Source of the DNA: Bacteroidia bacterium
GTDB taxonomy: Bacteria; Bacteroidota; Bacteroidia; Chitinophagales; JAUHXS01
Direction: 5' to 3'
DNA: 64,000 bases
Assembly: GCA_030426955.1 (NCBI GenBank)
Contig: JAUHXS010000009.1
Coordinates: 80,491 to 144,490, forward strand
Positions within the stretch are counted from its first letter, which is position 1. Each line of letters begins with the position of its first letter. The position numbers and the translations under genes are program-made. The notes beneath the pieces are model-generated. The model was not told the origin of the DNA and ran no database searches. It saw nothing but the letters and a program-made list of their open reading frames with translations. Of the stretch, positions 35,753 through 45,576 are shown one piece after another.

Positions 35753-37267
35753 ATGAGATTATTCAATAAAATAGGTGCTAAGTATTTTATTAAAAGATAC
35801 GAAAAACAAGTATCACCCTACATCGAAAGGCCAATTGAGCATCAAGAACAGATTTTCAAGAGTTTAATGAAATCTGGACGTCAAACTATTTGGGGGAAAG
35901 AACACCATTATCAGGACATTAAGGGTTATCGACAATATACCCAACAAGTTCCCATTCAAAGCTATGATAGCCTAAAGCCCTACATCGAAAGAGTGATGAA
36001 GGGTGAACATAAAGTACTTTGGAGCTCAAAAATTAACTGGTTTGCCAAATCTTCAGGAACAACAAGTGATAAAAGTAAATTCATCCCAGTAAGTAAAGAA
36101 GCGCTGAAAGAATCTCATATTAAAGGAGGAAAGGATATTCTTTCCATTTATTGCCAAAACAATCCTGAGACCAATATGTTTTCAGGTAAGGGACTGGTCA
36201 TGGGTGGTAGCCACCAAGTCAACAAACTAAACAAAGACACCTATTATGGTGATGTTTCAGCAGTTATCATCAACAATCTACCATTTTGGAGTCAATTGAT
36301 TAAGACACCTGATTTGGAAACAGCTTTATTAGCTGATTGGGAAAAGAAAATTGACAAGATGGCTCGCATTACTATGGAAGAAAATGTAACCAATGTAGTT
36401 GGTGTGCCCACTTGGACTATAGTTTTATTTAATAAGATTATAGAATTGACAGGCAAAAATAACATACTGGAAGTTTGGCCAGAACTAGAGCTCTATACAC
36501 ATGGTGGTGTGAGCTTCAAACCTTATAAAGAGCAATTTCAATCTTTCATTCCATCAGATTTAATGAAGTATGTGGAGACTTACAACGCCTCAGAAGGTTT
36601 CTTTGGCATTAAAGAGAATAATACTGCTGAGGATATGTTACTGCTTACTGATCATGGCATTTTTTACGAATTTGTGCCATTTGAAGAAATAGGTAGTGAT
36701 AACCCCAATGCTATTCCATTAAACGAAGTTGAAGTAGACAAAAACTACGCTATTGTAATTACGACAAATTCTGGTCTATGGCGTTATATGATTGGAGATA
36801 CTGTAAAATTCACTTCCACAAAACCTTATAAAATAGTCATTACGGGGAGAACAAAAAGTTTTATCAATGCCTTCGGAGAAGAAGTGATAGAAGATAATGC
36901 CACAAAAGCATTATTAGAAGCTTGCAAACAAACGGGAACTAAAATAAAAGAATATACCGCAGGGCCTATTTATATAGAAGGTCAACAAAAAGGGGGACAC
37001 GAATGGTTAATAGAGTTTGAAACGACACCTGCTGACATGGAATTCTTCACTAAAATATTAGATCAGGCACTTCAATCTATCAATTCAGATTATGAAGCCA
37101 AACGGTTCAAAAATATGGCATTGGAAATGCCAAAAGTTCACAACTTGCCGGAAGGTACTTTTTATAATTGGCTTAAAAAGAAAGGAAAACTGGGCGGGCA
37201 ACACAAAGTTCCGAAGTTGTGCAACGACAGAAAGTACATTGACGACATCCTAAAACTAACTGGCTAA
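35753..37267 (+). CDS. GH3-family acyl-acid amido synthetase-like protein
   Basis: 504 residues of the GH3/ANL superfamily. Motif 1 SSGTTSDKSKFIPVS (near 103-117) binds ATP phosphate, motif 2 includes YNASEGFFG (near 281-289), and motif 3 is YMIGDTVKFTS (near 345-355). GH3 enzymes adenylate a carboxylic acid and join it to an amino acid. The substrate of the bacterial proteins is not established. The annotated name auxin-responsive comes from plants and should not be read as a function here. It ends in a strong hairpin. Single gene. Confidence 0.85.
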   Translation: MRLFNKIGAKYFIKRYEKQVSPYIERPIEHQEQIFKSLMKSGRQTIWGKEHHYQDIKGYRQYTQQVPIQSYDSLKPYIERVMKGEHKVLWSSKINWFAKSSGTTSDKSKFIPVSKEALKESHIKGGKDILSIYCQNNPETNMFSGKGLVMGGSHQVNKLNKDTYYGDVSAVIINNLPFWSQLIKTPDLETALLADWEKKIDKMARITMEENVTNVVGVPTWTIVLFNKIIELTGKNNILEVWPELELYTHGGVSFKPYKEQFQSFIPSDLMKYVETYNASEGFFGIKENNTAEDMLLLTDHGIFYEFVPFEEIGSDNPNAIPLNEVEVDKNYAIVITTNSGLWRYMIGDTVKFTSTKPYKIVITGRTKSFINAFGEEVIEDNATKALLEACKQTGTKIKEYTAGPIYIEGQQKGGHEWLIEFETTPADMEFFTKILDQALQSINSDYEAKRFKNMALEMPKVHNLPEGTFYNWLKKKGKLGGQHKVPKLCNDRKYIDDILKLTG

Positions 37268-37287
37268 AATCTAAGCTAGTAGATTTT
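37266..37287. terminator. Bidirectional hairpin between GH3 gene and outer-membrane protein gene
   Basis: AAAATCTA (37266-37273) and TAGATTTT (37280-37287) form a perfect 8-bp stem with a 6-base loop. A/T tracts on both sides suit termination in both directions. It lies between convergent genes and its left arm overlaps the GH3 stop codon. Confidence 0.65.
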
Positions 37288-37294
37288 CCCTATT

Positions 37295-38047
37295 TTAAAA
37301 TGTAATCCCGACAGATAACCCTGTTCTAATTCCCGCAAGCAAAGACTTTCCAGCAATGGTAATCTTCGGCCCATCCACTTCAGAAGTCAATGGTATAGGT
37401 GCACTATCAAGGTTTTCACTTAACTCTCTTTCTACTTCTTCCAATTCAGATTGAGACAAACCGCTATTTGGGAAAGCAAAGCTTAAGCTCATATTACTAG
37501 AGTATACTGTTGGGCCGAGCAGCCACCAATCTATACAAACTAAGTCTTTAATAATCCATTGCCAGCCTATTTGTCCACCAAATCCAAATGAAGATAACTT
37601 ACCTTCTAGCTCAACAAGAGCAATTTGTGTAGCATTTGCCGCAGCTGGATCTTCGTACTCCAAATCAAAACTGTATGTAGCTTTATTGGTATAATATTTT
37701 AAAAAAGGAGCTAAGTAAAAACCTCTAGGAGCCCCATTTGAACCACCTAAATAAAAACGCACCTCTGGAGCAATGGAAAAACCACTTACTGCTAAATTGC
37801 CCAAACTAGAACTAGCTCCAGCACTATCACTAACAACCTCTGCCATCTTACGAACTACAAAAGGTTGTCCTGGAGGCATGAAATTTACATTTACAACTCC
37901 TGACATTCTATCTTTTAAAACACGCTCATAACCAACGTTAAAATTTTGCATAAATATTGCACTCCATAAATTAGTTTTTACAACATTATCTTGAGCAAAT
38001 AGCGCAATTGTAAGAAAAAAGAAAAATATCGTAGATTTAGTTTTCAT
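37295..38047 (-). CDS. DUF3575-like outer membrane beta-barrel protein
   Basis: 250 residues with a signal peptide (MKTKSTIFFFFLTIALFAQ). The mature N-terminus NVVKTNLWSAIFMQNFNVGYERVL fits the DUF3575 start (VKTNL ... NLGYER). Alternating hydrophobic strands and a C-terminal GIRTGLSVGITF ending in Phe indicate a small outer-membrane beta-barrel, probably of eight strands. No enzymatic role is predicted. Possibly a structural or porin-like protein. Convergent to the GH3 gene, single cistron. Confidence 0.7.
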   Translation of the reverse strand: MKTKSTIFFFFLTIALFAQDNVVKTNLWSAIFMQNFNVGYERVLKDRMSGVVNVNFMPPGQPFVVRKMAEVVSDSAGASSSLGNLAVSGFSIAPEVRFYLGGSNGAPRGFYLAPFLKYYTNKATYSFDLEYEDPAAANATQIALVELEGKLSSFGFGGQIGWQWIIKDLVCIDWWLLGPTVYSSNMSLSFAFPNSGLSQSELEEVERELSENLDSAPIPLTSEVDGPKITIAGKSLLAGIRTGLSVGITF

Positions 38048-38176
38048 AGTTTAGTTGTTTCTTGTAAGCTAAAATAAAAAGAATGAACAAGAAAGTAAAC
38101 TCTATTTAAGAATCAATTATAAAAAATAGGGTAAACACCTTAGTATTTATTATCCTCGCGATAAAAACCAAAAATA

Positions 38177-39994
38177 TTGATATACAAAAATACATATGAT
38201 TGTATTTCGGATTTAGAAAGGCATAACTACCTTGTTAGAATAAAAGAAGAGGTTGACCCATATTTAGAGATGGCAGCTATTCACCGACGGGTATTTGAAG
38301 CTAAAGGCCCAGCAATACTTTTTGAGAATATTAAGGGCACATCTTTCAAAGCAGTGTCAAACCTATATGGCACATTAGAAAGAAGTAAGTTTATATTTAG
38401 AGATACGCTCAAAAATGTTCAACGGTTAACCGCTCTAAAAGGAGATCCCTCCGTAGCCCTTAAGCATCCTTTTAAAAATATTGATTTACCCTTTATCGCA
38501 TTAAAAGCTTTACCTAAAAAGACAAGTAACAATCCTATACTTCAAAACAAAACAACTATTGATCAATTACCACAAATCAAAAGTTGGCCTAAAGATGGAG
38601 GTGCTTTTATCACATTGCCTATTGTCTATTCAGAAGATATTAATAACCCTGGAGTAATGAACGGGAATCTAGGGATGTATAGAGTACAACTATCTGGAAA
38701 CGAATATGAATTAAATAAGGAAGTTGGGTTACATTACCAAATTCACAGAGGCATTGGTGTTCATCAATCTAAGGCAAATGAGAAAGGACAACCTCTAAAA
38801 GTTAGTATTTTCATTGGTGGCCCCCCAGCACATACCATAGGAGCAATCATGCCACTACCTGAAGGATTATCTGAATTAACTTTTAGTGGTGCTTTAGCAG
38901 GACGAAGATTTAGATATTCATATCACAACGGATATTGTATTTCTTCTGATGCAGATTTTGTTATAACTGGAGAAATTCATCCTTTTGATAATAAACCAGA
39001 AGGTCCTTTTGGTGATCATTTGGGTTATTATAGTTTACAGCATGACTTTCCAGTAATGAAAGTCACAGGTGTATATCACAGAAAAAACGCTATTTGGCCT
39101 TTTACGGTTGTTGGTAGACCTCCTCAAGAAGATACCAGCTTCGGAGAGCTAATACATGAAATTGTTGGACCAATTATCAGCAAAGAAATACCTGGTGTTC
39201 ATTCGGTTCATGCCGTAGATGCTGCTGGAGTGCATCCGTTACTCCTGGCCATTGGAAGCGAACGATATACCCCATACAATGAACTTAGAAAACCCCAAGA
39301 ACTGCTTACACTCGCTAATAACATTCTTGGTAAGGGGCAACTATCACTTGCTAAATATCTATGGATTGGTGCTAAAGAAGACAATCCTAATTTGAACATT
39401 CACGATATTGAAACTTTCTTCAAACATATCCTAGAGCGAGTTGACTGGAGAAGAGACTTGCATTTTCACACCAATACAACTATTGACACACTAGATTATA
39501 GTGGCACAGATATAAACTCAGGATCGAAGGTAGTAATTGCTGCTACTGGAAAACCTACAAGACGACTATCAACCGAATTACCTATAGACTTCAACCTTCC
39601 AGATGGTTTTTCAAATCCTAAAATTGCGCTACCTGGAGTTTTAGTTATAGAAAGTAAAAGTGGAGATATTAAAAGTTTAATCAGTTTTTTTGAAAAAAGA
39701 AATAAAGATGAGTTAGAATATCTTCCTTTATTCGTAATAGCAGATGATAGTGATTTTACTGCTAAAAACATGAATAACTTTGTATGGGTCACCTTTACTA
39801 GAAGCAATCCGTCTCACGATATTCATGGCATCAATAGCTTTATAGAACATAAACATTGGGGCTGCAAAGGGAGCTTAATTATTGATGCAAGAATAAAGCA
39901 ACACCACGCTCCTTTGCTAGAAGAAGACCCAGTAGTTGAGAAAAAAGTAGATGCGCTTGGAGTACAAGGGAAATCGCTATACGGAATTATATAA
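38177..39994 (+). CDS. UbiD-family decarboxylase
   Basis: 605 residues. The N-terminal region (DLERHNYLVRIKEEVDPYLEMAAIHRRVFEAKGPAILFENI) and the GPFGDHLGYYS motif (about 275-285), with prenylated-FMN contact region FIGGPPAHTIGAIMPLPEGLSEL, are typical of UbiD. The enzyme decarboxylates aromatic acids using prenylated FMN, supplied by a UbiX protein not in the window. A role in menaquinone synthesis is plausible given the menaquinol-dependent respiratory chain nearby, but other substrates are possible. The start is TTG at 38177, giving the family N-terminus MIYKNTYDCISDLER. No ATG fits. Confidence 0.85.
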   Translation: MIYKNTYDCISDLERHNYLVRIKEEVDPYLEMAAIHRRVFEAKGPAILFENIKGTSFKAVSNLYGTLERSKFIFRDTLKNVQRLTALKGDPSVALKHPFKNIDLPFIALKALPKKTSNNPILQNKTTIDQLPQIKSWPKDGGAFITLPIVYSEDINNPGVMNGNLGMYRVQLSGNEYELNKEVGLHYQIHRGIGVHQSKANEKGQPLKVSIFIGGPPAHTIGAIMPLPEGLSELTFSGALAGRRFRYSYHNGYCISSDADFVITGEIHPFDNKPEGPFGDHLGYYSLQHDFPVMKVTGVYHRKNAIWPFTVVGRPPQEDTSFGELIHEIVGPIISKEIPGVHSVHAVDAAGVHPLLLAIGSERYTPYNELRKPQELLTLANNILGKGQLSLAKYLWIGAKEDNPNLNIHDIETFFKHILERVDWRRDLHFHTNTTIDTLDYSGTDINSGSKVVIAATGKPTRRLSTELPIDFNLPDGFSNPKIALPGVLVIESKSGDIKSLISFFEKRNKDELEYLPLFVIADDSDFTAKNMNNFVWVTFTRSNPSHDIHGINSFIEHKHWGCKGSLIIDARIKQHHAPLLEEDPVVEKKVDALGVQGKSLYGII

Positions 39995-40121
39995 AGGCTA
40001 TACTCCTCTAAAGCCTAGCCCCATCTCCACAACATCTCAAAACAGAATTTCAACCGTTTGAAATCAAGTATCGCTCCTCAATTAGTCTGTTTTAATTTGA
40101 TTCATAGCCTACTTTTATGCT

Positions 40122-41843
40122 ATGTCAATTTTAAAACTAGCACTACTAATCACTTTATTTACACTCCAACTTCAAATTGTCACAGGACAATGTATGATAG
40201 AACCTTTATCGCTGAACCAAAAGGTTACAAATAGTCATATAATAATCGAGGGAAGAATAGTCGAAAGCGCTGTATTTAAAACAGAAACAGATATTTATAC
40301 CGAGTATACGATACATCCTTACAAAGTGTTTAAAGGGGGAGATATTCTTGATGGAGATTTAATAATCAAACAACTAGGTGGTAATTATCTTAATGAAATA
40401 CTTACTGTAAGCTACAACCCAAGCTTTAAAAAAGGAGATTTAGGTATCTTCTTTTTAACACAAGTAGGCAATCATTTTAAAGTTTATGGCGCAAAACAAG
40501 GATTCATGGATTTCAATAGCTCTGATAATAATACTTACTACTACAATCAAATCATCAAAAAAACAAGCCAAGATTATATTATCCTCGACAATCTTGATGT
40601 TGTAAGCAAAACTTCTAGACTTAAAGGTCAAGAAGTAATTGACTTTTCACCTAAAGTTTTGTCAGCGGGGACAAATCAACTTCTAACGATATATGGAAGT
40701 GGGTTTGGTAAAAATAGAAATGGTGGTTATGTATCCTTTTTTGATGCTGATAACGGAGGGAATGGCTTGGTAGACATCAAGGTAAAAGCTGCTTATAACC
40801 ATTGGTCGGACACCATGATCATAATGAATGTATTTGCGAGACGGAATGCCACACCAGGAACAGGCATAATAACTGTTACAAATGGCATTGGAAATCAATA
40901 CACGTCATCTCAAGAAATTATTATTGAATCTGTAAGATATCAGCATATTGCAGAACAGAAGATAAGACACTTTGAATTAGTAAATATGAATAACGAGGGG
41001 GGGTACACTTTTTACTTCAATGATAAGATTGATAATGATCAGATGAAAAATGTTTTTTTCAACGTTTTAGAAACAGTTTCTTGTTCCACAGGAATATCCT
41101 ATACCTTATCAGAGACACCAAGCATTATTAATTCCAATGAGCATGATGGCACAAATATTATAAGGTATGCGAACCCAGAGGAGTTACCTGCAGGCGTTTT
41201 AGGAGGAAGCATATTCAGGACGGTGGAAGCGGACTATTCGGGAGAGGATTCCTCCCATGGCACTAAAGTTACATACATAGATGAAATAGATTTTATTTTT
41301 AATAAAGAAGTACCTTGGAACTACTCAGCATCTTTACCCCAAAGTAATGAATATGACTTTGAGTCTACCGTATTACATGAAATACTTCACACTCTTGGGA
41401 TCGGTCACGTTATAAAAAACGATGACGTTATGCACTTCTCTGTAGGCACAGGAGTAACACATCGAGAAGTTAGCGCTCCAATTATTGAAGTATGTGACTT
41501 AATAAGGAATGAAAATGGTATTGGTGAAATTTCAGCCTATCCCCCCATGACATTTAAGGAAGTTGGATACTGTCTACAAACCTATTCAGAAGAAAGCATA
41601 AAATACATTAAGGTCTTTCCCAACCCAATTAACACACATAGCGAAAAGCTTACAATAAGCACTTCAGGTTTAAGTGATAAAACAATCATCGTAACTCTTT
41701 ATGATCAGCTTTCTAGTGTTGTTTTTACAAAAGCTGTACCAGCAAATATAGACTTGAATGTTGACTTAAGTTCTCTTTCCAACGGAGTATATTTTCTAAA
41801 AGTCAATGAATCAACACTTAGCATAGTAGTAGAAAATGATTAA
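40122..41843 (+). CDS. Secreted metzincin-like protease with IPT/TIG domain and T9SS type A tail
   Basis: 573 residues. Signal peptide ends near residue 22 (IVTGQ). An N-terminal region of unknown fold is followed by an IPT/TIG domain (FSPKVLSAGTNQLLTIYGSGF, about 175-265). The catalytic domain has HEILHTLGIGH at 419-429, the HExxHxxGxxH zinc motif, and a Met in DVMHF (Met437) as the metzincin Met-turn. The C-terminus is a type A sorting domain (KVFPNPINTH ... GVYFLKV). It should be an extracellular metalloprotease of the matrixin-like clan. It is followed after two bases by another T9SS type A gene, so the two are probably co-expressed. Confidence 0.82.
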   Translation: MSILKLALLITLFTLQLQIVTGQCMIEPLSLNQKVTNSHIIIEGRIVESAVFKTETDIYTEYTIHPYKVFKGGDILDGDLIIKQLGGNYLNEILTVSYNPSFKKGDLGIFFLTQVGNHFKVYGAKQGFMDFNSSDNNTYYYNQIIKKTSQDYIILDNLDVVSKTSRLKGQEVIDFSPKVLSAGTNQLLTIYGSGFGKNRNGGYVSFFDADNGGNGLVDIKVKAAYNHWSDTMIIMNVFARRNATPGTGIITVTNGIGNQYTSSQEIIIESVRYQHIAEQKIRHFELVNMNNEGGYTFYFNDKIDNDQMKNVFFNVLETVSCSTGISYTLSETPSIINSNEHDGTNIIRYANPEELPAGVLGGSIFRTVEADYSGEDSSHGTKVTYIDEIDFIFNKEVPWNYSASLPQSNEYDFESTVLHEILHTLGIGHVIKNDDVMHFSVGTGVTHREVSAPIIEVCDLIRNENGIGEISAYPPMTFKEVGYCLQTYSEESIKYIKVFPNPINTHSEKLTISTSGLSDKTIIVTLYDQLSSVVFTKAVPANIDLNVDLSSLSNGVYFLKVNESTLSIVVEND

Positions 41844-41845
41844 TT

Positions 41846-44419
41846 ATGAAAAGAATAATACTGAACTTATTATTGGTATTTTTTATCTGTCTTGAAGTAC
41901 TTTCTCAACCTTGGATTACAGGAGAAGAAGAGAATTTTTACAACATCCAAAAACAATTTTATACCTATTGGGAAAGTAGACCAATTACCCAAGGTCATGG
42001 CTGGAAGCAATACAAACGCTGGGAACATATGACCCTACCAAGGGTTTACCCCAATGGATATATCAAAAATTCTAATCAAGGGTACCAAGAGATGATATCC
42101 TCCATTAGTCAAAACAATGTGCATCTTAAAAACCATAACCTAATATGGGAACAGGTTGGTCCTACATCTGTTCCAGAAAGTCATGTGGCAAATGTTCACC
42201 CAGGGATAGGGAGAGTAAATTTTATTACTTTCAGTAAGTATAATAAAGATGAATTTTGGATTGGAACACCTTCTGGCGGGCTATGGCATACTCAGACAGG
42301 TGGGGCAAGTTGGGAAGTCATTACGGACAATCTTCCCAACATTGGATGTACAGATCTAGTAATTGATCCTCAAAATACTAATGTCATGTATTTAGCGACA
42401 GGGGATGCTCAGGGAATTTATAATACTGGAGGAGGAAAACCTGCAATATATACCTTAGGTGTTTTAAAAAGTATAGATGGAGGAGATTCTTGGGATACAA
42501 CTGGTTTAAACTGGAATGCTTCTGAAGGTATTGTGATTAATAGATTACTCATGCACCCCGATTCGTCAAATATCTTATTAGCTGCCTCAAAAGATGGTAT
42601 ATGGAGAACAGGAGACTACGGAGTATCATGGAAAAAAGAAAAAGGAGGCAACATACGTCATATGGAGTTCATGCCTGAAAATGGTCAAATTGTTTATGCA
42701 ACAGGTTTTGGTGGTTCTTTTTTTAGGTCAATAGATGGTGGAAAAAAGTTTGACAAAATTGAAAATGGTCTTCCTATCAATGGACAGGGAGTGAATAGAG
42801 TTGCCATCGGGGTAACTGAAAATGCCCCGAATATAGTCTATTTACTCTGTTCACAATCGGGACAAAACGGTTTCTTTGGTCTTTACAAATCGAGTGATAC
42901 TGGAACAACTTGGCAATTACAATCCTCTACACCCAATATACTAGGCTATAATGCTAGTGGAAATGATATAGGTGGTCAAGGTTACTACGACCTGGCAATC
43001 GCTGTCTCGCCCGATGATTCAAATACAATTATCGCTGGAGGAATTAATACTTGGAAGTCTACAGATGGCGGCAAAAACTGGACATTAATTTCTTATTGGG
43101 TTCCCCCTTCTTCTTCTCCAGTCATTCATGCAGATATCCATGGCATATATTATTTACCAGGGTCATCCGATACTATTTTCTCTGTTAATGATGGCGGTAT
43201 TTACACTAGCTATGATGAAGGAGATACTTGGCTAGATATTAGTCACAACCTAAGTATCAGACAATCTTACCGTGTCGCCCTTTCTTCTTCAAATGCTGAC
43301 CTCATTTGTCTCGGAGGTCAAGATAATGGTACTGTTATGTACGACGGTAATAACTGGAAACAAGTTTTAGGTGCAGATGGCGGTACATGTATTATTGACT
43401 ATACTAATGATGATATTGTATATGGCACAATTCAAGGAGGCATGGCTATTTATAGGTCAGACGATGGAATGCAAACTATCAAAGAAATAACACCATCTCC
43501 AGCAGGACCAGGAGCTTGGGTACTTCCATTAGCCATTCATACTCAAACACCAGAGATATTGTATACGGGGTATGACGACGTATACAAAACATCAGATAAA
43601 GGGGATTCTTGGTCTAGAGTTTCTTTTGGCATTGGCGCTGTCCAAAACCCCATACTATCCATCTCGGTTAGCCCAAGCGACGGAGATGTTGTATTTGCAT
43701 CTACCATCAATAGTTTGCATAAAACAATTGATGGTGGTAACAACTGGGTAAATATTACAGGCTCACTTCCAGTTAACAACGCAGCCGTATCAGAAGTTGC
43801 CATCAGTCAAAATGATCCTGATCAAATCTGGGTTGTCTTTTCAGGATATTCAGCACAAGACAAAGTCTTTCTGTCAATAGATGGCGGAGATACATGGGAT
43901 AATATTAGCTATAACTTACCCAACATCCCGATAAATTGCATTACCTATGAAGTAAGCACTAACAATACAATATATATAGGAACTGATATAGGAATTTATA
44001 CTAAAAATGATAACGCTGAAGAATGGACTTCTGTTAACGAAGGATTACCCAATGTTTTGGTTAATGATTTACAAATAAGCCCTGTTACTGGGGAACTATA
44101 TGCGGCAACATTTGGTCGTGGTGTTTGGAAATCACAAGCCCTTAATGCCAATATAGATGTAAATCAGTCTAATGCCTTTGATATCAATTTATATCCTAAC
44201 CCTTCCTCGGGTATTGTAAATTTTAACGTTGGCGGTCATGGTTCTAATACTGTTGTAAAACTAGAAGTGTTCAATCAATATGGTCAGCTATTAAATACTT
44301 ACTACAAAAAAGGCAATAGATTTGAAATAGATTTAGGATTGCTTAAAGGACCTTATTATGTAAATGGTTATATTCAAAACCATAAGGTCTTTTCAAAAGA
44401 AATATTCATACTTAAATAG
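41846..44419 (+). CDS. Secreted BNR/sortilin-like propeller with T9SS type A tail
   Basis: 857 residues. Signal peptide MKRIILNLLLVFFICLEVLS. The body has at least nine BNR-type loops of the S/T-x-D-x-G-x-x-W form: SIDGGDSWD, SIDGGKKFD, SSDTGTTW, STDGGKNW, SYDEGDTW, TSDKGDSW, TIDGGNNW, SIDGGDTW, and an N-terminal GGASWEV. Such arrays form VPS10/sortilin-like or xyloglucanase-type beta-propellers. The acidic dyad of GH74 enzymes was not verified. The C-terminal type A domain starts INLYPNPSSGIVNF. It lies two bases after the metzincin gene and likely works with it at the cell surface. Confidence 0.82.
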   Translation: MKRIILNLLLVFFICLEVLSQPWITGEEENFYNIQKQFYTYWESRPITQGHGWKQYKRWEHMTLPRVYPNGYIKNSNQGYQEMISSISQNNVHLKNHNLIWEQVGPTSVPESHVANVHPGIGRVNFITFSKYNKDEFWIGTPSGGLWHTQTGGASWEVITDNLPNIGCTDLVIDPQNTNVMYLATGDAQGIYNTGGGKPAIYTLGVLKSIDGGDSWDTTGLNWNASEGIVINRLLMHPDSSNILLAASKDGIWRTGDYGVSWKKEKGGNIRHMEFMPENGQIVYATGFGGSFFRSIDGGKKFDKIENGLPINGQGVNRVAIGVTENAPNIVYLLCSQSGQNGFFGLYKSSDTGTTWQLQSSTPNILGYNASGNDIGGQGYYDLAIAVSPDDSNTIIAGGINTWKSTDGGKNWTLISYWVPPSSSPVIHADIHGIYYLPGSSDTIFSVNDGGIYTSYDEGDTWLDISHNLSIRQSYRVALSSSNADLICLGGQDNGTVMYDGNNWKQVLGADGGTCIIDYTNDDIVYGTIQGGMAIYRSDDGMQTIKEITPSPAGPGAWVLPLAIHTQTPEILYTGYDDVYKTSDKGDSWSRVSFGIGAVQNPILSISVSPSDGDVVFASTINSLHKTIDGGNNWVNITGSLPVNNAAVSEVAISQNDPDQIWVVFSGYSAQDKVFLSIDGGDTWDNISYNLPNIPINCITYEVSTNNTIYIGTDIGIYTKNDNAEEWTSVNEGLPNVLVNDLQISPVTGELYAATFGRGVWKSQALNANIDVNQSNAFDINLYPNPSSGIVNFNVGGHGSNTVVKLEVFNQYGQLLNTYYKKGNRFEIDLGLLKGPYYVNGYIQNHKVFSKEIFILK

Positions 44420-44430
44420 AGAAGAGACGG

Positions 44431-44952
44431 CTAATAATAAGGCGATAACATCAAGTACACTGTAACACCACTAATCGCGACATAAAGCCACAATGGGAAA
44501 GTCCATCGTGCAATTTTTTTATGCTTTACTAAATCATTATTTACGGCATTGTAGAGTGTTATTAATACCAGAGGCACAATAGCAGCAGATAAAATAATGT
44601 GAGAGAACAGAATCAGCCAGTAAACTATCTTTATTGCTCCCTGTCCACCATAGCTTGTTGGCTCTGTTGCACCATGATAGATCACATAAGAAACAAGAAA
44701 ACAAACAGAGGTAAATACAGCACCTAACATAAAGAATTTATGCAGCTCAACTTTTCTATTCTTGATACTCCAAACGCCCAATACCAAAATAAACGCAGTT
44801 GTAGCGTTTATCATAGCATTAAATTCTGGTAGTTGCTTAATCCAACTATTTCTTTGGATATCTAATGTAGGTGTTACATAAAGTAAAGCAACGAGAATAG
44901 GAATAAGGATAGATAAAACAACGATTGTACCTTTATTAAAAACTTTTTGCAT
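44431..44952 (-). CDS. DUF420 membrane protein of the cytochrome oxidase operon
   Basis: 173 residues with about five membrane segments (about 12-30, 45-62, 75-93, 110-135, 150-170). The HKFFMLGAVFTSVCFLVSYVIYH stretch and the HIILSAAIVPLVLITLYNA stretch, both with conserved His, are characteristic of DUF420, known as CtaM or YozB in Bacillus, where it helps cytochrome oxidase activity. It normally follows sco directly in this operon type. Here a DUF2442/DUF4160 pair sits between them. Last gene of the respiratory operon. Confidence 0.85.
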   Translation of the reverse strand: MQKVFNKGTIVVLSILIPILVALLYVTPTLDIQRNSWIKQLPEFNAMINATTAFILVLGVWSIKNRKVELHKFFMLGAVFTSVCFLVSYVIYHGATEPTSYGGQGAIKIVYWLILFSHIILSAAIVPLVLITLYNAVNNDLVKHKKIARWTFPLWLYVAISGVTVYLMLSPYY

Positions 44953-44964
44953 GGATACTTTTAG

Positions 44965-45249
44965 TTATGCATCAACTTTTCCATCGTATAAATCACCTAT
45001 AGGAAAAATCAGATCATGATCATTCCAATTAAGATTTCCATCGGTAACTTCAAATTTCGAAAAGTAATCTATATTCAAATATTTTTGGATAGAAGGGTGT
45101 AAAGATTTTGACAGAAAGTGCTCAAAGTCTACAAGTCTTTCCATTCCATCATTAAACTTAATTTTTATTTTATAGCTACTAAGATGCTCAGCAGAGTCAA
45201 CCCATATAGGCTGATTATTATTAACACTATAATCGACAGAAATTTTCAT
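44965..45249 (-). CDS. DUF2442 domain protein
   Basis: 94 residues. The core YKIKIKFNDGMERLVDFEHFLSKS ... YFSKFEVTDGNLNWNDHDLIFPIGDLYD matches DUF2442, a small beta-alpha-beta domain often paired with DUF4160 in bacteria. The pair is widely thought to be toxin-antitoxin-like, but no activity is proven. Its ATG overlaps the stop of the DUF4160 frame (ATGA), 12 bases before the DUF420 gene. It has no evident link to respiration, so it is probably an insertion into the operon. Confidence 0.8.
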   Translation of the reverse strand: MKISVDYSVNNNQPIWVDSAEHLSSYKIKIKFNDGMERLVDFEHFLSKSLHPSIQKYLNIDYFSKFEVTDGNLNWNDHDLIFPIGDLYDGKVDA

Positions 45250-45551
45250 TTTAACTTCTTCGTAATTCGTTCAAAGTTTACCTCTTTATGGTAAATGAAA
45301 TAGTTTATCCACTTCTCAACTATTCTATCTCCATATTCTTGGAGAAAAACTTTAAAATCTTTTAGTTCATTTCCCTGCAATGGCTTTGCTCCTCTTATAT
45401 CCTTAATTTTGACTTCTTTTATTACCCCATTAACAATAAAGAACTCAGCTTTACTCTCATTATCTCCTTTTTTAGCATGGACATGAATTGGCTCATGTTC
45501 ATTCGAATAAAAAAAAATTATTATTCCTAAATATTCAAAAATTTTGCTCCA
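45246..45551 (-). CDS. DUF4160 domain protein lacking a standard start codon
   Basis: An open frame of 101 residues ending at the TGA (45246-45248) that overlaps the DUF2442 start. The sequence IFFYSNEHEPIHVHAKKGD, then AEFFIVNG, and WINYFIYHKEVNFERITKKLK is a typical full-length DUF4160. Where the family begins MPKIFEYLG, this gene reads TGG AGC AAA ATT, so neither ATG, GTG nor TTG is present between the upstream stop (45555-45557) and the domain. Either an ATT start is used, the upstream part was damaged, or it is a young pseudogene. The rest of the frame is intact. Confidence 0.65.
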   Translation of the reverse strand, partial: WSKIFEYLGIIIFFYSNEHEPIHVHAKKGDNESKAEFFIVNGVIKEVKIKDIRGAKPLQGNELKDFKVFLQEYGDRIVEKWINYFIYHKEVNFERITKKLK

Positions 45552-45576
45552 GACTTAGTACCTGCAGTTCCTATGT

